Shown here piece after piece: positions 25,739-34,019 of a stretch of 34,019 nucleotides of DNA. Under the pieces are notes generated by a model. It had not been told where the DNA came from, did no database searches, and was given only the letters and a program-made list of their open reading frames with translations. This DNA is from Shimia litoralis (lineage in GTDB: Bacteria; Pseudomonadota; Alphaproteobacteria; Rhodobacterales; Rhodobacteraceae): NCBI RefSeq assembly GCF_005518135.1, contig NZ_SULI01000028.1, positions 1 to 34,019 of the forward strand, read 5' to 3'. Position numbers and translations under genes: made by a program. How positions within the stretch are numbered: position 1 is the first letter of the stretch; each line of letters begins with the position of its first letter.

Positions 25739-26901
25739 CACTGGGTCTCGTGATCGGTGGTGGACCCGCAGGCCTGATGGCCGCGGATCAAATGTCGGCT
25801 GCTGGAATGCATGTTATCGTCACCGAAGCAAAACCCACCGTGGCACGCAAGTTTCTGATGGCTGGAAAATCTGGCCTGAATCTGACCAAGTCAGAACCCT
25901 TTGACACCTTTCTTGCGGCTTACGGCGGTGCGGCGCCTTTCCTGCGGCCTATGCTAAATGCGTTTGGCCCCAATCAGGTGTCAGACTGGGCACAGCAATT
26001 GGGGCAGGAAGTCTTTACGGGCTCTTCTGGACGCGTATTTCCGACCGCGATGAAGGCCTCGCCATTATTGCGCGCATGGTTGGCGCGCCTGTCTGACCAA
26101 AACGTCGAGATCAGGACGCGGTGGCGTTGCCTCGGGTTTGAAAACGGCTTTCGCTTTCAAACACCTTTGGGCGAAGAGACAATTACCCCTGACGTGACTG
26201 TGTTGGCGTGTGGCGGTGCGAGCTGGGCGCGGCTTGGTTCTGATGGTGCGTGGGCGACGTGGGTTGGCGCAGAGGTCGCGCCGTTCCAACCCGCGAATAT
26301 GGGATTTATGGTGCCTTGGTCGTCGCATATGACCAAATATTTCGGAACACCTGTGAAATCGATTGCCCTGTGCGTTGGGGCCCAACGAGTTCGCGGTGAA
26401 TTTGTGCTTTCGCAAGAGGGGCTCGAAGGAGGCGGGGTCTATGCCGTGTCGCGGGGGATGCGCGAAGGCCACCCCTTGGCCTTGGATTTATTGCCAGATC
26501 TGACCCTAGAGCAGGTCCGCGAGCGCCTGTCGCGACCGCGTGGCAAGGCGAGTTTGGCAAATCATTTGCGCAAAACACTTAAGCTCTCGCCGGTGAAAAT
26601 TGCATTGCTGCAAGAATGTGCAAGGCCGCTTCCGCAAGATTTGGGGGCATGCCTCAAGGCATTGCCCATCCGTCACGACGGGCCACGCCCATTGGATCAG
26701 GCAATTTCCACGGCAGGCGGATTGCGCCTTGATGCGCTGGATGAAAGTCTAATGATCCGCAATCAACCGGGGGTGTATGCGGCGGGTGAGATGTTGGATT
26801 GGGAGGCGCCAACGGGTGGGTATTTGCTTACGGCCTGCCTTGCGACAGGGCGCTGGGCAGGGCAAGCCGCGGCAAAATCAGTGGCCCAAGGGGGCGCTTG
26901 A
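25735..26901 (+). CDS. NAD(P)/FAD-dependent oxidoreductase (BaiN/HI0933 type)
   Basis: A 388-residue flavoprotein. The FAD Rossmann motif G-G-G-P-A-G is at 8-13, followed by K-F-L-M-A-G-K-S-G-L-N-L-T-K typical of the HI0933/BaiN-like family, T-V-L-A-C-G-G-A-S-W in the middle, and near the C terminus the second FAD-binding element P-G-V-Y-A-A-G-E-M-L-D-W-E-A-P-T-G-G-Y. These enzymes are reductases with mostly unknown natural substrates. It appears to be a shorter subfamily common in Proteobacteria. It overlaps mscS by ATGA. Its TGA abuts the TCA of the convergent GST gene, forming a TGATCA palindrome. Confidence 0.9.
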   Translation: MTLGLVIGGGPAGLMAADQMSAAGMHVIVTEAKPTVARKFLMAGKSGLNLTKSEPFDTFLAAYGGAAPFLRPMLNAFGPNQVSDWAQQLGQEVFTGSSGRVFPTAMKASPLLRAWLARLSDQNVEIRTRWRCLGFENGFRFQTPLGEETITPDVTVLACGGASWARLGSDGAWATWVGAEVAPFQPANMGFMVPWSSHMTKYFGTPVKSIALCVGAQRVRGEFVLSQEGLEGGGVYAVSRGMREGHPLALDLLPDLTLEQVRERLSRPRGKASLANHLRKTLKLSPVKIALLQECARPLPQDLGACLKALPIRHDGPRPLDQAISTAGGLRLDALDESLMIRNQPGVYAAGEMLDWEAPTGGYLLTACLATGRWAGQAAAKSVAQGGA

Positions 26902-27486
26902 TCACATATCACGCACCCTTTGGAACGCAGGGCGTGCGCGCATGTTTTTGCAATATTGCGCGAATTCTTTGTTTTCGGTTGGGAATTTGGCGCTATAGGC
27001 CCAGTTCCCGCAATGGGTCAAAATGATATCGGCAATTGTAAATGTCTCGCCAATCAAGAACGGGCCCTGCACGCGTTGCATCAAACGATCGATGTTGCGG
27101 GCATATTCCCACTTCAACGACTCTTTGACGCTTGGCACGCGTAACTCTTCTGGCAATGCAAACGAATGCCGTGCCGCGGTCCATAAGACGGCATCAATTT
27201 CATCTAGGATGCAATGGGTTACTGCGTCTTGCCGGGCGCGATCCAAGGTTCCGGCCGGAAAGGTCAACTTGCCGTGTTTGTCAGCGAGATAAGTCAGGAT
27301 CGCCGTTGAATCCGGTATTGCGGTATCACCATCCTTGAGGATCGGAATCTTACCTGACGGGTTCAGCGATGTGACGCGTTCGGAATGGGGTTTTTCTGGT
27401 GAATATTGATATGCTTCACCCAACTCTTCGAGCGCCCATAGAATGCGGAACGCGCGGCTGGTTTTGCTTCCAATTACTTCATACAT
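26902..27486 (-). CDS. Glutathione S-transferase family protein
   Basis: A 194-residue GST-fold protein. The N-terminal thioredoxin-like domain has S-K-T-S-R-A-F-R-I-L-W-A-L-E-E-L and the cis-proline in G-K-I-P-I-L (glutathione-binding), followed by D-S-T-A-I-L-T-Y-L. The all-helical C-terminal domain contains F-T-I-A-D-I-I-L-T-H, the N-capping motif region. The substrate is unknown. The frame is open to 27513, but ATG 27486 has GGAG 7 bases upstream and gives the normal N terminus. It follows holA on the same strand after 58 bases. Confidence 0.92.
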   Translation of the reverse strand: MYEVIGSKTSRAFRILWALEELGEAYQYSPEKPHSERVTSLNPSGKIPILKDGDTAIPDSTAILTYLADKHGKLTFPAGTLDRARQDAVTHCILDEIDAVLWTAARHSFALPEELRVPSVKESLKWEYARNIDRLMQRVQGPFLIGETFTIADIILTHCGNWAYSAKFPTENKEFAQYCKNMRARPAFQRVRDM

Positions 27487-27544
27487 TTTGGTTCTCCGGT
27501 ATCTGCTTTGCAACGTTGCAGGTCAGATCGCCAATCGCAAGAAC

Positions 27545-28570
27545 CTATCGGCGTGATAGCATCGAGAGCCGCAGCATCATGCGCTCTACCAAGGCCATAG
27601 CAGGTGCGTGTTGCGACGCTGATCGCAACTGAAGGTCGGTGTCGGTCAGTAGGGTCAGAGCCTGTTCGAGCTTGTAACACCCCCAGCCCTGAGCTTGGCG
27701 TAACATGCGATCCCTCCGTGGTCCGAAAATGGGTGGACGCATACGGGCAATGCCTGCCGCTGCGCCTCCGGGATCTGACGCGGCTGTGTACAATGCGCGA
27801 AAATGGCGGGTCGCTCCGATGCAAAGATACACTGGCGTGACACCTTGTGCCTGTAGCTTGCGCATCACAGGACCAATTTCGGCGGCGCGCCCTTCGGCAA
27901 CAATGTTCAAGACATCATCAAGTTCGGCTTCGGTCGACGTCGGGGCGCAGTTTACAATATCGTCAGACGACACAGGCCCCTGATCGCTGAGTTTGTAGAG
28001 CGCGAGTTTTTCGATCGTTTGTCGAAAATCTCCGGGGTCCAGTTCTTTGGACAAATTGGTCAGATCGGTCATGGCGTCCCGATCGACTTCGCGCAGTCCG
28101 GCGCGCGTGAGATCGGCTTCTATTTCTTCGCGTGAGGGAGGATCGCTATAGATGCCGACCGCATAGGCATTCCGGTGCGCCTCGAACGCTTTGCGGATTT
28201 TCGATGTCGCCTTGAGGGAACCCGCAGTCACCACAAGCTGGGCATCCCCGGGGGCCCAGTCTTCTAGGGCCGCCAATATCGCGGGTGCAGCTGTGTCTGT
28301 GGCGTCTTCGGCAAAGGCCACACGCGGTCCGGGGAAGAAGCTTGCCGCCTTGAGTGCATCGCCGAGGCGCGCGGGGTCTTTGCGTAATTCACCTGCTGGA
28401 ATGCGCGTCAGCCGCATTTCCTCTTCGCCCTTGGGGCCGACAAGCGCCGCAATCAGTTCTTGGCGTTTCAGCGCAATCCGCATTGCGTCCGGCCCATAGA
28501 TCAGAACGCCAGTGCGATCCGGATCGGGTTTCGAGAAATATTGGGCGGCGTCCCGCGCCGAGAGCTTCAT
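27545..28570 (-). CDS. holA: DNA polymerase III delta subunit
   Basis: Clamp-loader subunit that opens the beta sliding clamp. The 341-residue protein shows the HolA pattern: an N-terminal domain with V-L-I-Y-G-P-D at about 22-28 and F-F-P-G-P-R-V-A-F at about 77-85, a middle region G-D-F-R-Q-T-I-E-K-L-A-L-Y, and a C-terminal helical collar domain with L-T-D-T-D-L-Q-L-R-S. It overlaps lptE by ATGA, the conserved lptE-holA pairing, in an operon led by leuS. This context makes the call firm despite moderate sequence conservation. Confidence 0.94.
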   Translation of the reverse strand: MKLSARDAAQYFSKPDPDRTGVLIYGPDAMRIALKRQELIAALVGPKGEEEMRLTRIPAGELRKDPARLGDALKAASFFPGPRVAFAEDATDTAAPAILAALEDWAPGDAQLVVTAGSLKATSKIRKAFEAHRNAYAVGIYSDPPSREEIEADLTRAGLREVDRDAMTDLTNLSKELDPGDFRQTIEKLALYKLSDQGPVSSDDIVNCAPTSTEAELDDVLNIVAEGRAAEIGPVMRKLQAQGVTPVYLCIGATRHFRALYTAASDPGGAAAGIARMRPPIFGPRRDRMLRQAQGWGCYKLEQALTLLTDTDLQLRSASQHAPAMALVERMMLRLSMLSRR

Positions 28571-29055
28571 TGTGCGAGATTTGGTGAGAAGATCACCAGT
28601 TTTGACAAAATTTGATCGGCGAGGATCACCATCAAACGTTCATAGGCGTCAGTTTCAGCGGCAAGTGTTGCAACGGTTGACCCAGTCGTTGAATACCCTG
28701 TGAAGCTATCGACTTTGCCGCTGGTGAGGACTTCTTTGGTGTCTAAGTCGCGCAGCGCGTAATCCGCCGTGGCCAGAACATCATAGCGGCTTGTGACGCC
28801 GCTGATTGATTTCGCAATGCTGCGTTGCTCTGAGGTGACCGACACAGACAAGCCATACTTTCCGGAACTCACCCGCCCCAGCCGGCCTTCCAGTTCACGT
28901 ACCAGCAAGTAGGTGTTGTTACCTGTCGGTTCGTCGATCACGACTTGGTTCATCAATACCGACGCTGTCCCGCTTGGGCCATAAGCAGGCGTAAAACCGC
29001 ACCCCGCGAGGGCTGCGGTCATCAAGAGAACAGAGCGGCGATTAAACAACGACAT
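28567..29055 (-). CDS. lptE: LPS-assembly lipoprotein LptE
   Basis: Outer-membrane lipoprotein that, with LptD, inserts LPS into the outer leaflet. It has 162 residues; the signal peptide ends in the lipobox A-L-A-G-Cys19, and Cys19 would be acylated. The mature part has the LptE fold pattern with G-F-T-P-A-Y after the lipobox, Y-L-L-V-R-E-L near 49-55 and an A-D-Y-A-L-R-D-L strand. It starts 14 bases inside the end of leuS, with only a weak Shine-Dalgarno, so it depends on coupling. It overlaps holA by ATGA. The leuS-lptE-holA order is conserved in Proteobacteria. Confidence 0.92.
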   Translation of the reverse strand: MSLFNRRSVLLMTAALAGCGFTPAYGPSGTASVLMNQVVIDEPTGNNTYLLVRELEGRLGRVSSGKYGLSVSVTSEQRSIAKSISGVTSRYDVLATADYALRDLDTKEVLTSGKVDSFTGYSTTGSTVATLAAETDAYERLMVILADQILSKLVIFSPNLAQ

Positions 29056-31618
29056 TTACAATCCGACCGGGGACAACAATCAGTTTTTTGGGCTGGGCCC
29101 CATCCAGCGTCCGAATCACAGCATCATGCGCCAGAACAAGTTTTTCAACTTCTTCTTTGGCCATATCCTTGGGCACGGTGATTTCCCCACGACGTTTGCC
29201 GTTGATCTGGATCGGCAGCGTGACATCCGCTTCGACCAACATGGCCTCGTCGGCCACGGGCCAAGGCGCGTTTGTCACAAGGCCTTCGCCGCCCTGATAC
29301 GCCCAGATATCTTCGGCAAGGTGCGGTGTCATCGGCGACATCAACTGAGCAAGCGTTTTGATGGCTTGTTTCTGAGCCGCGGCACCGGCCTTGGATTTTG
29401 CCAAAATATTGGTGAACCCGTACAGTTTGGCGATGGCGGCGTTAAAGCCAAAGGATTCGATCCCCAGCGTGACGTCGCGAATAGCCTTGTGTGTTTCGCG
29501 CAGCAGGTCGTCGTCGCCTTGTCCTTTTGCGTCTGGGTTCATGGCCGCAATCTTGTCGCACAGCATCCACACGCGGTTGAGGTGCTTGAAAGACGCCTCG
29601 GCACCCGAGGCGGTCCACTCTACGTCCCGTTCGGGAGGGGAGTCAGACAGCACGAACCAACGCGCGGTGTCTGCGCCATAGCTGTCGATAATCGCCAGCG
29701 GGTCCACAACGTTGTTTTTCGACTTGGACATCTTTGCGGATGGAATCACCGTGATCTTTTCGCCAGTTTCCTTGGCAAAGGTGCCGCCGTCGCGCTCTTC
29801 TACTTCATTCGGATAATGATAGATGGCACGCCCGTTTTCGTCAGTGCGTTCCGCGTTCTTGTAAATCGCGTGGGTGACCATGCCTTGGGTGAACAAGGCG
29901 TTGAACGGTTCGTTGGATTTTTCGGGCAAGTGGCCGGTGATGTTCATAGCGCGGGCAAAGAATCGCGAATACAGCAGGTGCAAAATCGCGTGCTCAATGC
30001 CGCCAATATACTGGTCTACGTTCATCCAGTATTCTGCATCGGCCATATTTGTGGGCGTCTCTGCACGGGGGGCTGTGAAGCGTGCGAAATACCATGATGA
30101 ATCTACAAATGTGTCCATCGTATCGGTTTCACGCTGGCCGGGGCCGCCACAGGATGGGCAAGCACAGTCGCGCCATGTCGGATGACGGTCCAGAGGATTG
30201 CCAGGAATGGTGAAATCAATCGGCTTGCCGCCTTCGTCATAGGGCAATTCGATCGGCAAGTTTTCTTTCTTTTCGGGAACAACGCCACATTTTTCACAAT
30301 GCACAACGGGAATTGGACACCCCCAATAGCGTTGACGCGACAGGCCCCAGTCGCGCAGGCGGTATTTGGTGACGCCTTGTCCCCAACCGGCCTTTTCGGC
30401 AAAGTCGACTGTGATGTTGATCGCGTCTTCGCCCGTGGCTTCGTCCAGGTCGGCAAAATGGTTGATCCATTTCACCTTCTCGGACTTTGCGGGCACAAAG
30501 GCATCGGTTTCAACGGGCTTTGGGTTGTCCAGAGACTGAAACGTTTCGATCACTGGCAGGTCATACTTGCGGCAGAAATCCAAATCGCGTTGGTCGTGCG
30601 CAGGACAGGCAAAGATCGCACCTGTGCCGTAATCCATCAGGATAAAATTGGCGATCCAAACGGGCAGTTCCCAATCGGGGTTCAGCGGGTGTTTGACGCT
30701 AATACCCGTGTCATACCCCAGTTTGGGCGCGGTCTCGATGGCCTCTTCGGTCGTGCCACCTTTGCGGCATTCGGTCAGGAATTCAGCCAGCTCGGGGTTG
30801 TTCTGTTCCAGCTCTTTAGAAATCGGGTGGTCGGGGGAAATGCCCACAAAAGAGGCCCCCATCAACGTATCAGGGCGGGTTGTGTAGACGGTGATCGGCT
30901 CTTGGCCGTCCACACGTTCGAAACCGAACTGAAGTCCGCGCGACTTGCCGATCCAGTTTTCCTGCATCAGGCGCACCTTGGCAGGCCAGTTTTCCAGATC
31001 GTCCAAGGACGACAGCAGGTCTTCGGACATGTCCGAAATCTTAAAGAACCACTGGGTCAGTTCGCGGCGTTCCACCAGCGCCCCAGACCGCCAGCCACGA
31101 CCGCCTTCGACCTGTTCGTTGGCCAGAACGGTCATGTCGACCGGATCCCAGTTTACGATGGCGTTTTTGCGATAGACCAAATCTTTGTCCAGCATATCCA
31201 AGAACAGCGCCTGTTGCTGACCGTAATATTCCACGTCACAGGTGGCAAACATCCGCGACCAGTCCAGCGACAGGCCCAGCGGCTTCATCTGTTCGACCAT
31301 CGTGTCGATGTTGCTATATGTCCAATCCTTGGGGTGGCCGCCAATGGCCATCGCGGCGTTTTCCGCAGGCATTCCAAAGGCATCAAACCCCATCGGGTGC
31401 AGCACGTTGTGACCTGTCGACATTTTATAGCGCGCGATCACGTCGCCCATCGTATAGTTGCGCACGTGCCCCATATGCAGCTTGCCCGAAGGGTAGGGAA
31501 ACATTTCCAAGACATAGTATTTCGGGCGTGTTTCATCGCGCTCGGCTTTGAACGTGTTGGCCTTGTCCCAGGCTTCTTGCCATTTGGATTCGATCTCGGC
31601 GGCGGAGTAGCGCGTCAT
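29042..31618 (-). CDS. leuS: Leucyl-tRNA synthetase
   Basis: Class I aminoacyl-tRNA synthetase of 858 residues that charges tRNA-Leu. The H-M-G-H (HIGH) motif is at 48-51 in [11 protein letters not shown], and K-M-S-K-S is at 629-633. Between them lie the CP1 editing domain (about 220-410, with the T-T-R-P-D-T motif that binds mischarged leucine analogues) and a four-cysteine zinc-type insertion (C-E-K-C and C-P-S-C). The C-terminal end is [13 protein letters not shown]. The ATG at 31618 follows AAGG-type sequence upstream. It is the first gene of the leuS-lptE-holA-GST group, divergent from the glycosyltransferase gene by 173 bases. Confidence 0.98.
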   Translation of the reverse strand: MTRYSAAEIESKWQEAWDKANTFKAERDETRPKYYVLEMFPYPSGKLHMGHVRNYTMGDVIARYKMSTGHNVLHPMGFDAFGMPAENAAMAIGGHPKDWTYSNIDTMVEQMKPLGLSLDWSRMFATCDVEYYGQQQALFLDMLDKDLVYRKNAIVNWDPVDMTVLANEQVEGGRGWRSGALVERRELTQWFFKISDMSEDLLSSLDDLENWPAKVRLMQENWIGKSRGLQFGFERVDGQEPITVYTTRPDTLMGASFVGISPDHPISKELEQNNPELAEFLTECRKGGTTEEAIETAPKLGYDTGISVKHPLNPDWELPVWIANFILMDYGTGAIFACPAHDQRDLDFCRKYDLPVIETFQSLDNPKPVETDAFVPAKSEKVKWINHFADLDEATGEDAINITVDFAEKAGWGQGVTKYRLRDWGLSRQRYWGCPIPVVHCEKCGVVPEKKENLPIELPYDEGGKPIDFTIPGNPLDRHPTWRDCACPSCGGPGQRETDTMDTFVDSSWYFARFTAPRAETPTNMADAEYWMNVDQYIGGIEHAILHLLYSRFFARAMNITGHLPEKSNEPFNALFTQGMVTHAIYKNAERTDENGRAIYHYPNEVEERDGGTFAKETGEKITVIPSAKMSKSKNNVVDPLAIIDSYGADTARWFVLSDSPPERDVEWTASGAEASFKHLNRVWMLCDKIAAMNPDAKGQGDDDLLRETHKAIRDVTLGIESFGFNAAIAKLYGFTNILAKSKAGAAAQKQAIKTLAQLMSPMTPHLAEDIWAYQGGEGLVTNAPWPVADEAMLVEADVTLPIQINGKRRGEITVPKDMAKEEVEKLVLAHDAVIRTLDGAQPKKLIVVPGRIVNVVV

Positions 31619-31791
31619 GGAACAGCACCTTTCTAAACGTTTGGACTGTGCAGCATTTTGCAGGCGGTGATAAGCGCCATAGGGCCTTTGGTCTAGGGGC
31701 GAGACGTGGCAAAATGCAAAAATGCGACGCTAGGCAGCGTGAAGAATTGCGATATACAAGATCAAAAGCAGAAAACGCGCAGGCAGACGAC

Positions 31792-33051
31792 ATGAATATT
31801 CTATTCATCCATCAAAACTTTCCCGGCCAATACAAGCATCTGGCGCCTGCGTTGGCTGCACAAGGGCACACATGTGCTGCGCTCACGCTGCGCGTCAAAA
31901 AACCGGCGGTTTGGCGGGGGGTCAAACTGATCCCATACACAATCAAGGGAAAGTCAGCGCAGGGGCTGCATGCGTGGCTGGTCGATTTTGAGACAAAGAT
32001 GTTGCGTGCCGAGTCATGTTACCGGGCTGCGATGCACCTCAAGGATCAGGGATTTACGCCAGATATCATTGTGGCGCACCCCGGCTGGGGGGAATCAATG
32101 TTTTTGCGCGATGTCTGGCCAACGGCGCGAATCGGACTGTATTACGAGCTGTTCTATCAAGCTTCGGAAAGCGAACTGAGCTTTGATCCCGAGTTTCCTC
32201 GCAAAGCGCCAGAGCTGGATCGTTTGCGGCTGCGGATGAAGAACATCAACAATATGCTGCATCTGCAAGTCGGTGATTTGGGGATCAGTCCAACAAAGTT
32301 TCAGGCAAGTACCTTTCCCGAGGAATTTCAGAAACGCATCAGCATCATTCATGATGGCATCGATACGGGTATCGTGACGCCAAATGCGGGTGCTCAGTTC
32401 AAGGTGAATCCGAATTTATCGCTGTCGCGCCGCGACGAGGTAATTACATTTGTAAACCGAAATTTGGAGCCGTATCGCGGATACCACGTGTTCATGCGTG
32501 CCCTGCCTCAGCTTTTGCAAGAGCGCCCCAAAGCACAGGTTGTTTTGGTCGGTGGGGATGAAGTGAGCTATGGAGCAAAACCACCTGCGGGCCAATCGTG
32601 GAAGCAAATTTATATCAACGAGGTGCGCGGGCGGATTTCAGATGCAGACTGGGCACGCGTGCATTTTGCGGGACGCATTCCATATGACCGTTTCTTGTCT
32701 CTGCTACAGATTAGCAAGGCGCATGTGTATTTGACGTATCCGTTTGTCCTAAGTTGGTCCCTGATCGAGGCCATGAGTGCAGGGGTACCCATCATCGCCA
32801 GTGATACGGCCCCTCTAAAAGAAGCGATTTCGCATGGCCAAACGGGTCGCCTGTTTCCATTTTTTGATGCAGATGCATTGGTTTCAGAGGTCTGTAAGGT
32901 TCTTGAAAACCCTGAGATGGCCAAGACTTTGGGGTTGGCTGGGCGAAATTTCGCTAAGGAAACGTATGATTTGCAAAATGTCTGTTTGCCCAAGCAACTA
33001 GACTGGATCGCGAAGCTTGCCGACATGGAGCCGGGTCAGGTTACGTTCTAG
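31792..33051 (+). CDS. Family 4 glycosyltransferase
   Basis: A 419-residue GT-B glycosyltransferase. It opens with M-N-I-L-F-I-H-Q-N-F-P-G-Q-Y-K-H-L-A, a common start in GT4 enzymes. The C-terminal nucleotide-sugar domain has F-V-N-R-N-L-E-P-Y-R-G-Y, V-L-V-G-G-D, and the E-x7-E region around L-S-W-S-L-I-E-A-M-S-A-G-V-P-I-I-A-S-D-T. Donor and acceptor are unknown; an exopolysaccharide or cell-surface glycan is likely. ATG 31792 was chosen over the open frame to 31648 because homologues begin at N-I-L-F. It stands alone, divergent from leuS and converging on the DUF3576 gene. Confidence 0.9.
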   Translation: MNILFIHQNFPGQYKHLAPALAAQGHTCAALTLRVKKPAVWRGVKLIPYTIKGKSAQGLHAWLVDFETKMLRAESCYRAAMHLKDQGFTPDIIVAHPGWGESMFLRDVWPTARIGLYYELFYQASESELSFDPEFPRKAPELDRLRLRMKNINNMLHLQVGDLGISPTKFQASTFPEEFQKRISIIHDGIDTGIVTPNAGAQFKVNPNLSLSRRDEVITFVNRNLEPYRGYHVFMRALPQLLQERPKAQVVLVGGDEVSYGAKPPAGQSWKQIYINEVRGRISDADWARVHFAGRIPYDRFLSLLQISKAHVYLTYPFVLSWSLIEAMSAGVPIIASDTAPLKEAISHGQTGRLFPFFDADALVSEVCKVLENPEMAKTLGLAGRNFAKETYDLQNVCLPKQLDWIAKLADMEPGQVTF

Positions 33052-33069
33052 CGCCGTTATAAGGCGGTA

Positions 33070-33582
33070 TTAGAGCTTGCCGTCAGCAATGCGCAATTGG
33101 CGCGCACGTGTCAGAATCGCATCCTCGACGGCCTGGACCGTACCGGCGGCAACGGGTGAGCCGCCTTTTGTTTGCATCGCAACATGAAGCGAACGGGCGT
33201 CTAGCGAAGGATCACGTACATAGACGGTGGCACGATAAGAACGACCACCCCCGGGTGGTACGCCATACCCTGTAACGATCACGCCCGAGAATGGGTCAAC
33301 TGTTTGAACCGGAAGAAAATCAAGCACTTCTAAGGATGCAGCCCAGATATATTTGTTCACACGTACCGTGATATCCGAGTTGTCGTCTTTGAAGATATCC
33401 CAGATTGTCGAGCCTGTTTTTGAGCCGTTGATCTGCATGCTTTCGACGGGGTTCCCGACGTCCGTGCGTTCAAGATACCCTTGGGCATCCCCGGAAACCG
33501 ACGCCTTCTTGCGGGTACATCCGGACAAAGCCATAGCCACGGTCAAAACCGCAATGATTCCAAAAACGCTTTTGTGCTTCAT
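33070..33582 (-). CDS. DUF3576 lipoprotein
   Basis: A 170-residue putative lipoprotein. The signal peptide (about 1-21) ends with the lipobox A-L-S-G-Cys22. The mature part has S-T-I-W-D-I-F-K-D-D and V-N-K-Y-I-W-A-A-S-L-E-V-L-D-F-L-P, then P-G-G-G-R-S-Y-R-A-T-V-Y-V-R-D, matching the DUF3576 family of Alphaproteobacteria. Its role is unknown, presumably in the outer membrane or periplasm. It converges with the glycosyltransferase gene (18 bases between the stops) and is divergent from the porin gene at the right edge. Confidence 0.87.
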   Translation of the reverse strand: MKHKSVFGIIAVLTVAMALSGCTRKKASVSGDAQGYLERTDVGNPVESMQINGSKTGSTIWDIFKDDNSDITVRVNKYIWAASLEVLDFLPVQTVDPFSGVIVTGYGVPPGGGRSYRATVYVRDPSLDARSLHVAMQTKGGSPVAAGTVQAVEDAILTRARQLRIADGKL

Positions 33583-33933
33583 ATCTCTGCCCAGCTTCCA
33601 GCTTTGCTACTGTCCTAGCCAACAGGGCAGCGTTGAGCAAGGGGTAGTGTTGATCCCTTTACGCGTAGATGCCGCATTTGCTGGTACAGATCACCGCCCG
33701 AAGTTTCGCGAATATCTCGCAGGTATGCCATAAGCCCGACATTTAGCTGTTGCGGGAAAGCCTCAATACGACGCCTGCTTTAGCCCAAAGCTGTCTTAAT
33801 GCTTGAAGTAGAGGGGGTGGATCGTTGAGTGTAGGCGAAGAATAGATCGGGCTGCTTGTTAAGGTGCTATCGCAGATTACCAAGCTATCGAGTTTACGAT
33901 CATGATAACGATTTCGACATACGAGAACAAAAC
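33583..33933. other. 351-base intergenic region upstream of the porin gene
   Basis: No gene is supported here. It must contain the promoter of the DUF3576 lipoprotein (left) and of the porin (right). The porin-proximal part becomes AT-rich, with an 8-base palindrome ATCATGAT near 33899-33906, and could carry the promoter and operator sites of a regulated outer-membrane protein. The middle (about 33740-33820) is unexplained; I see no tRNA, small ORF with a ribosome-binding site, or transposon end in it. Confidence 0.5.
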
Positions 33934-34019
33934 AATGAAAAATATCCTTTTTGCTACGACTGCTCTTGTTGCAACCGCTGGTGTTGCTGCTGCAGACGTA
34001 ACCTTCGGCGGCTACGGCC
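33934..34019 (+). CDS. Porin, 5' end only (cut by the right edge)
   Basis: The first 28 codons are visible. They encode a signal peptide (K-N then a hydrophobic Ala/Val-rich core, cleavage after V-A-A-A around residue 20) and the start of a mature protein D-V-T-F-G-G-Y-G. This is the classic start of the Rhodobacter-type general porin, a 16-strand trimeric outer-membrane beta barrel. A GAGAA element lies about 8 bases before the ATG. Only the N terminus is available, so the identity rests on this signal and first-strand pattern. Confidence 0.8.

Noticed and set aside
29126-30097. 323-codon open frame on the plus strand
   Set aside because: It is antisense to leuS, with no family signature.
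30182-31636. 484-codon open frame on the plus strand
   Set aside because: It is entirely antisense to leuS. Its His/Arg/Phe-rich composition is that of a reverse-strand shadow, and leuS is complete on the minus strand.

Overview
This is a housekeeping segment of an alphaproteobacterial chromosome, most likely from a marine Rhodobacteraceae (Roseobacter-group) bacterium. Four things point there: a CcrM-type GANTC methyltransferase next to rnhB, an alphaproteobacterial Mic60 between hemD and hemY, DUF4170, DUF2125 and DUF3576 proteins, and a Rhodobacter-type porin signal peptide at the right edge. Genes are densely packed, with many 1-4 base overlaps. I see no tRNA or rRNA gene, CRISPR array, prophage, transposase or obvious genomic island, and no frameshifted gene.

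Layout. 1-3321 (minus strand): tsaD-gpsA-yciI-EVE-DUF1761, read as one operon, then the start of another gene that leaves the window. 3389-6997 (plus): hemD, a Mic60-like membrane protein and hemY, closed by a perfect hairpin. 7094-8060 (minus): an overlapping pair, a small secreted protein and a two-helix membrane protein with a cytoplasmic winged-helix domain. 8233-8688 (plus): a secreted Cys/Arg-rich protein with an internal repeat, followed by a clear terminator. 8788-10648 (plus): rnhB and ccrM. 10798-12195 (plus): a membrane class III nucleotide cyclase, which converges with an AlkB-type hydroxylase gene that lies downstream of mutY (both minus).

14531-15728 (plus): a DciA/DUF721 protein and a DsbA-like oxidoreductase. 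15751-21244 (minus): a lipid A/Kdo block (DUF4170, waaA, lpxK) and a pmbA plus inositol-monophosphatase-family pair, separated by an oppositely oriented glutamine amidotransferase gene. 21363-22853 (minus): DUF2125 exported protein with its own terminator. 22985-26901 (plus): an SDR and a crotonase-fold protein, then an MscS channel and a BaiN/HI0933-type flavoprotein, each pair joined by an ATGA overlap. 26902-31618 (minus): leuS-lptE-holA-GST. 31792-33051 (plus): a GT4 glycosyltransferase. 33070-33582 (minus): a DUF3576 lipoprotein. 33934-end (plus): the start of a porin.

Recurring themes are the envelope (lpxK, waaA, lptE, DUF3576, porin, mscS), heme and membrane architecture (hemD, Mic60, hemY), translation fidelity (tsaD, leuS) and replication, repair or cell cycle (ccrM, rnhB, mutY, holA, DUF721). 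I found no convincing new multi-gene system. The leads most worth checking are the membrane winged-helix/secreted protein pair with palindromes upstream, the two-unit Cys repeat protein, the crotonase homologue lacking both catalytic glutamates, and the cluster of GANTC sites in front of ccrM.
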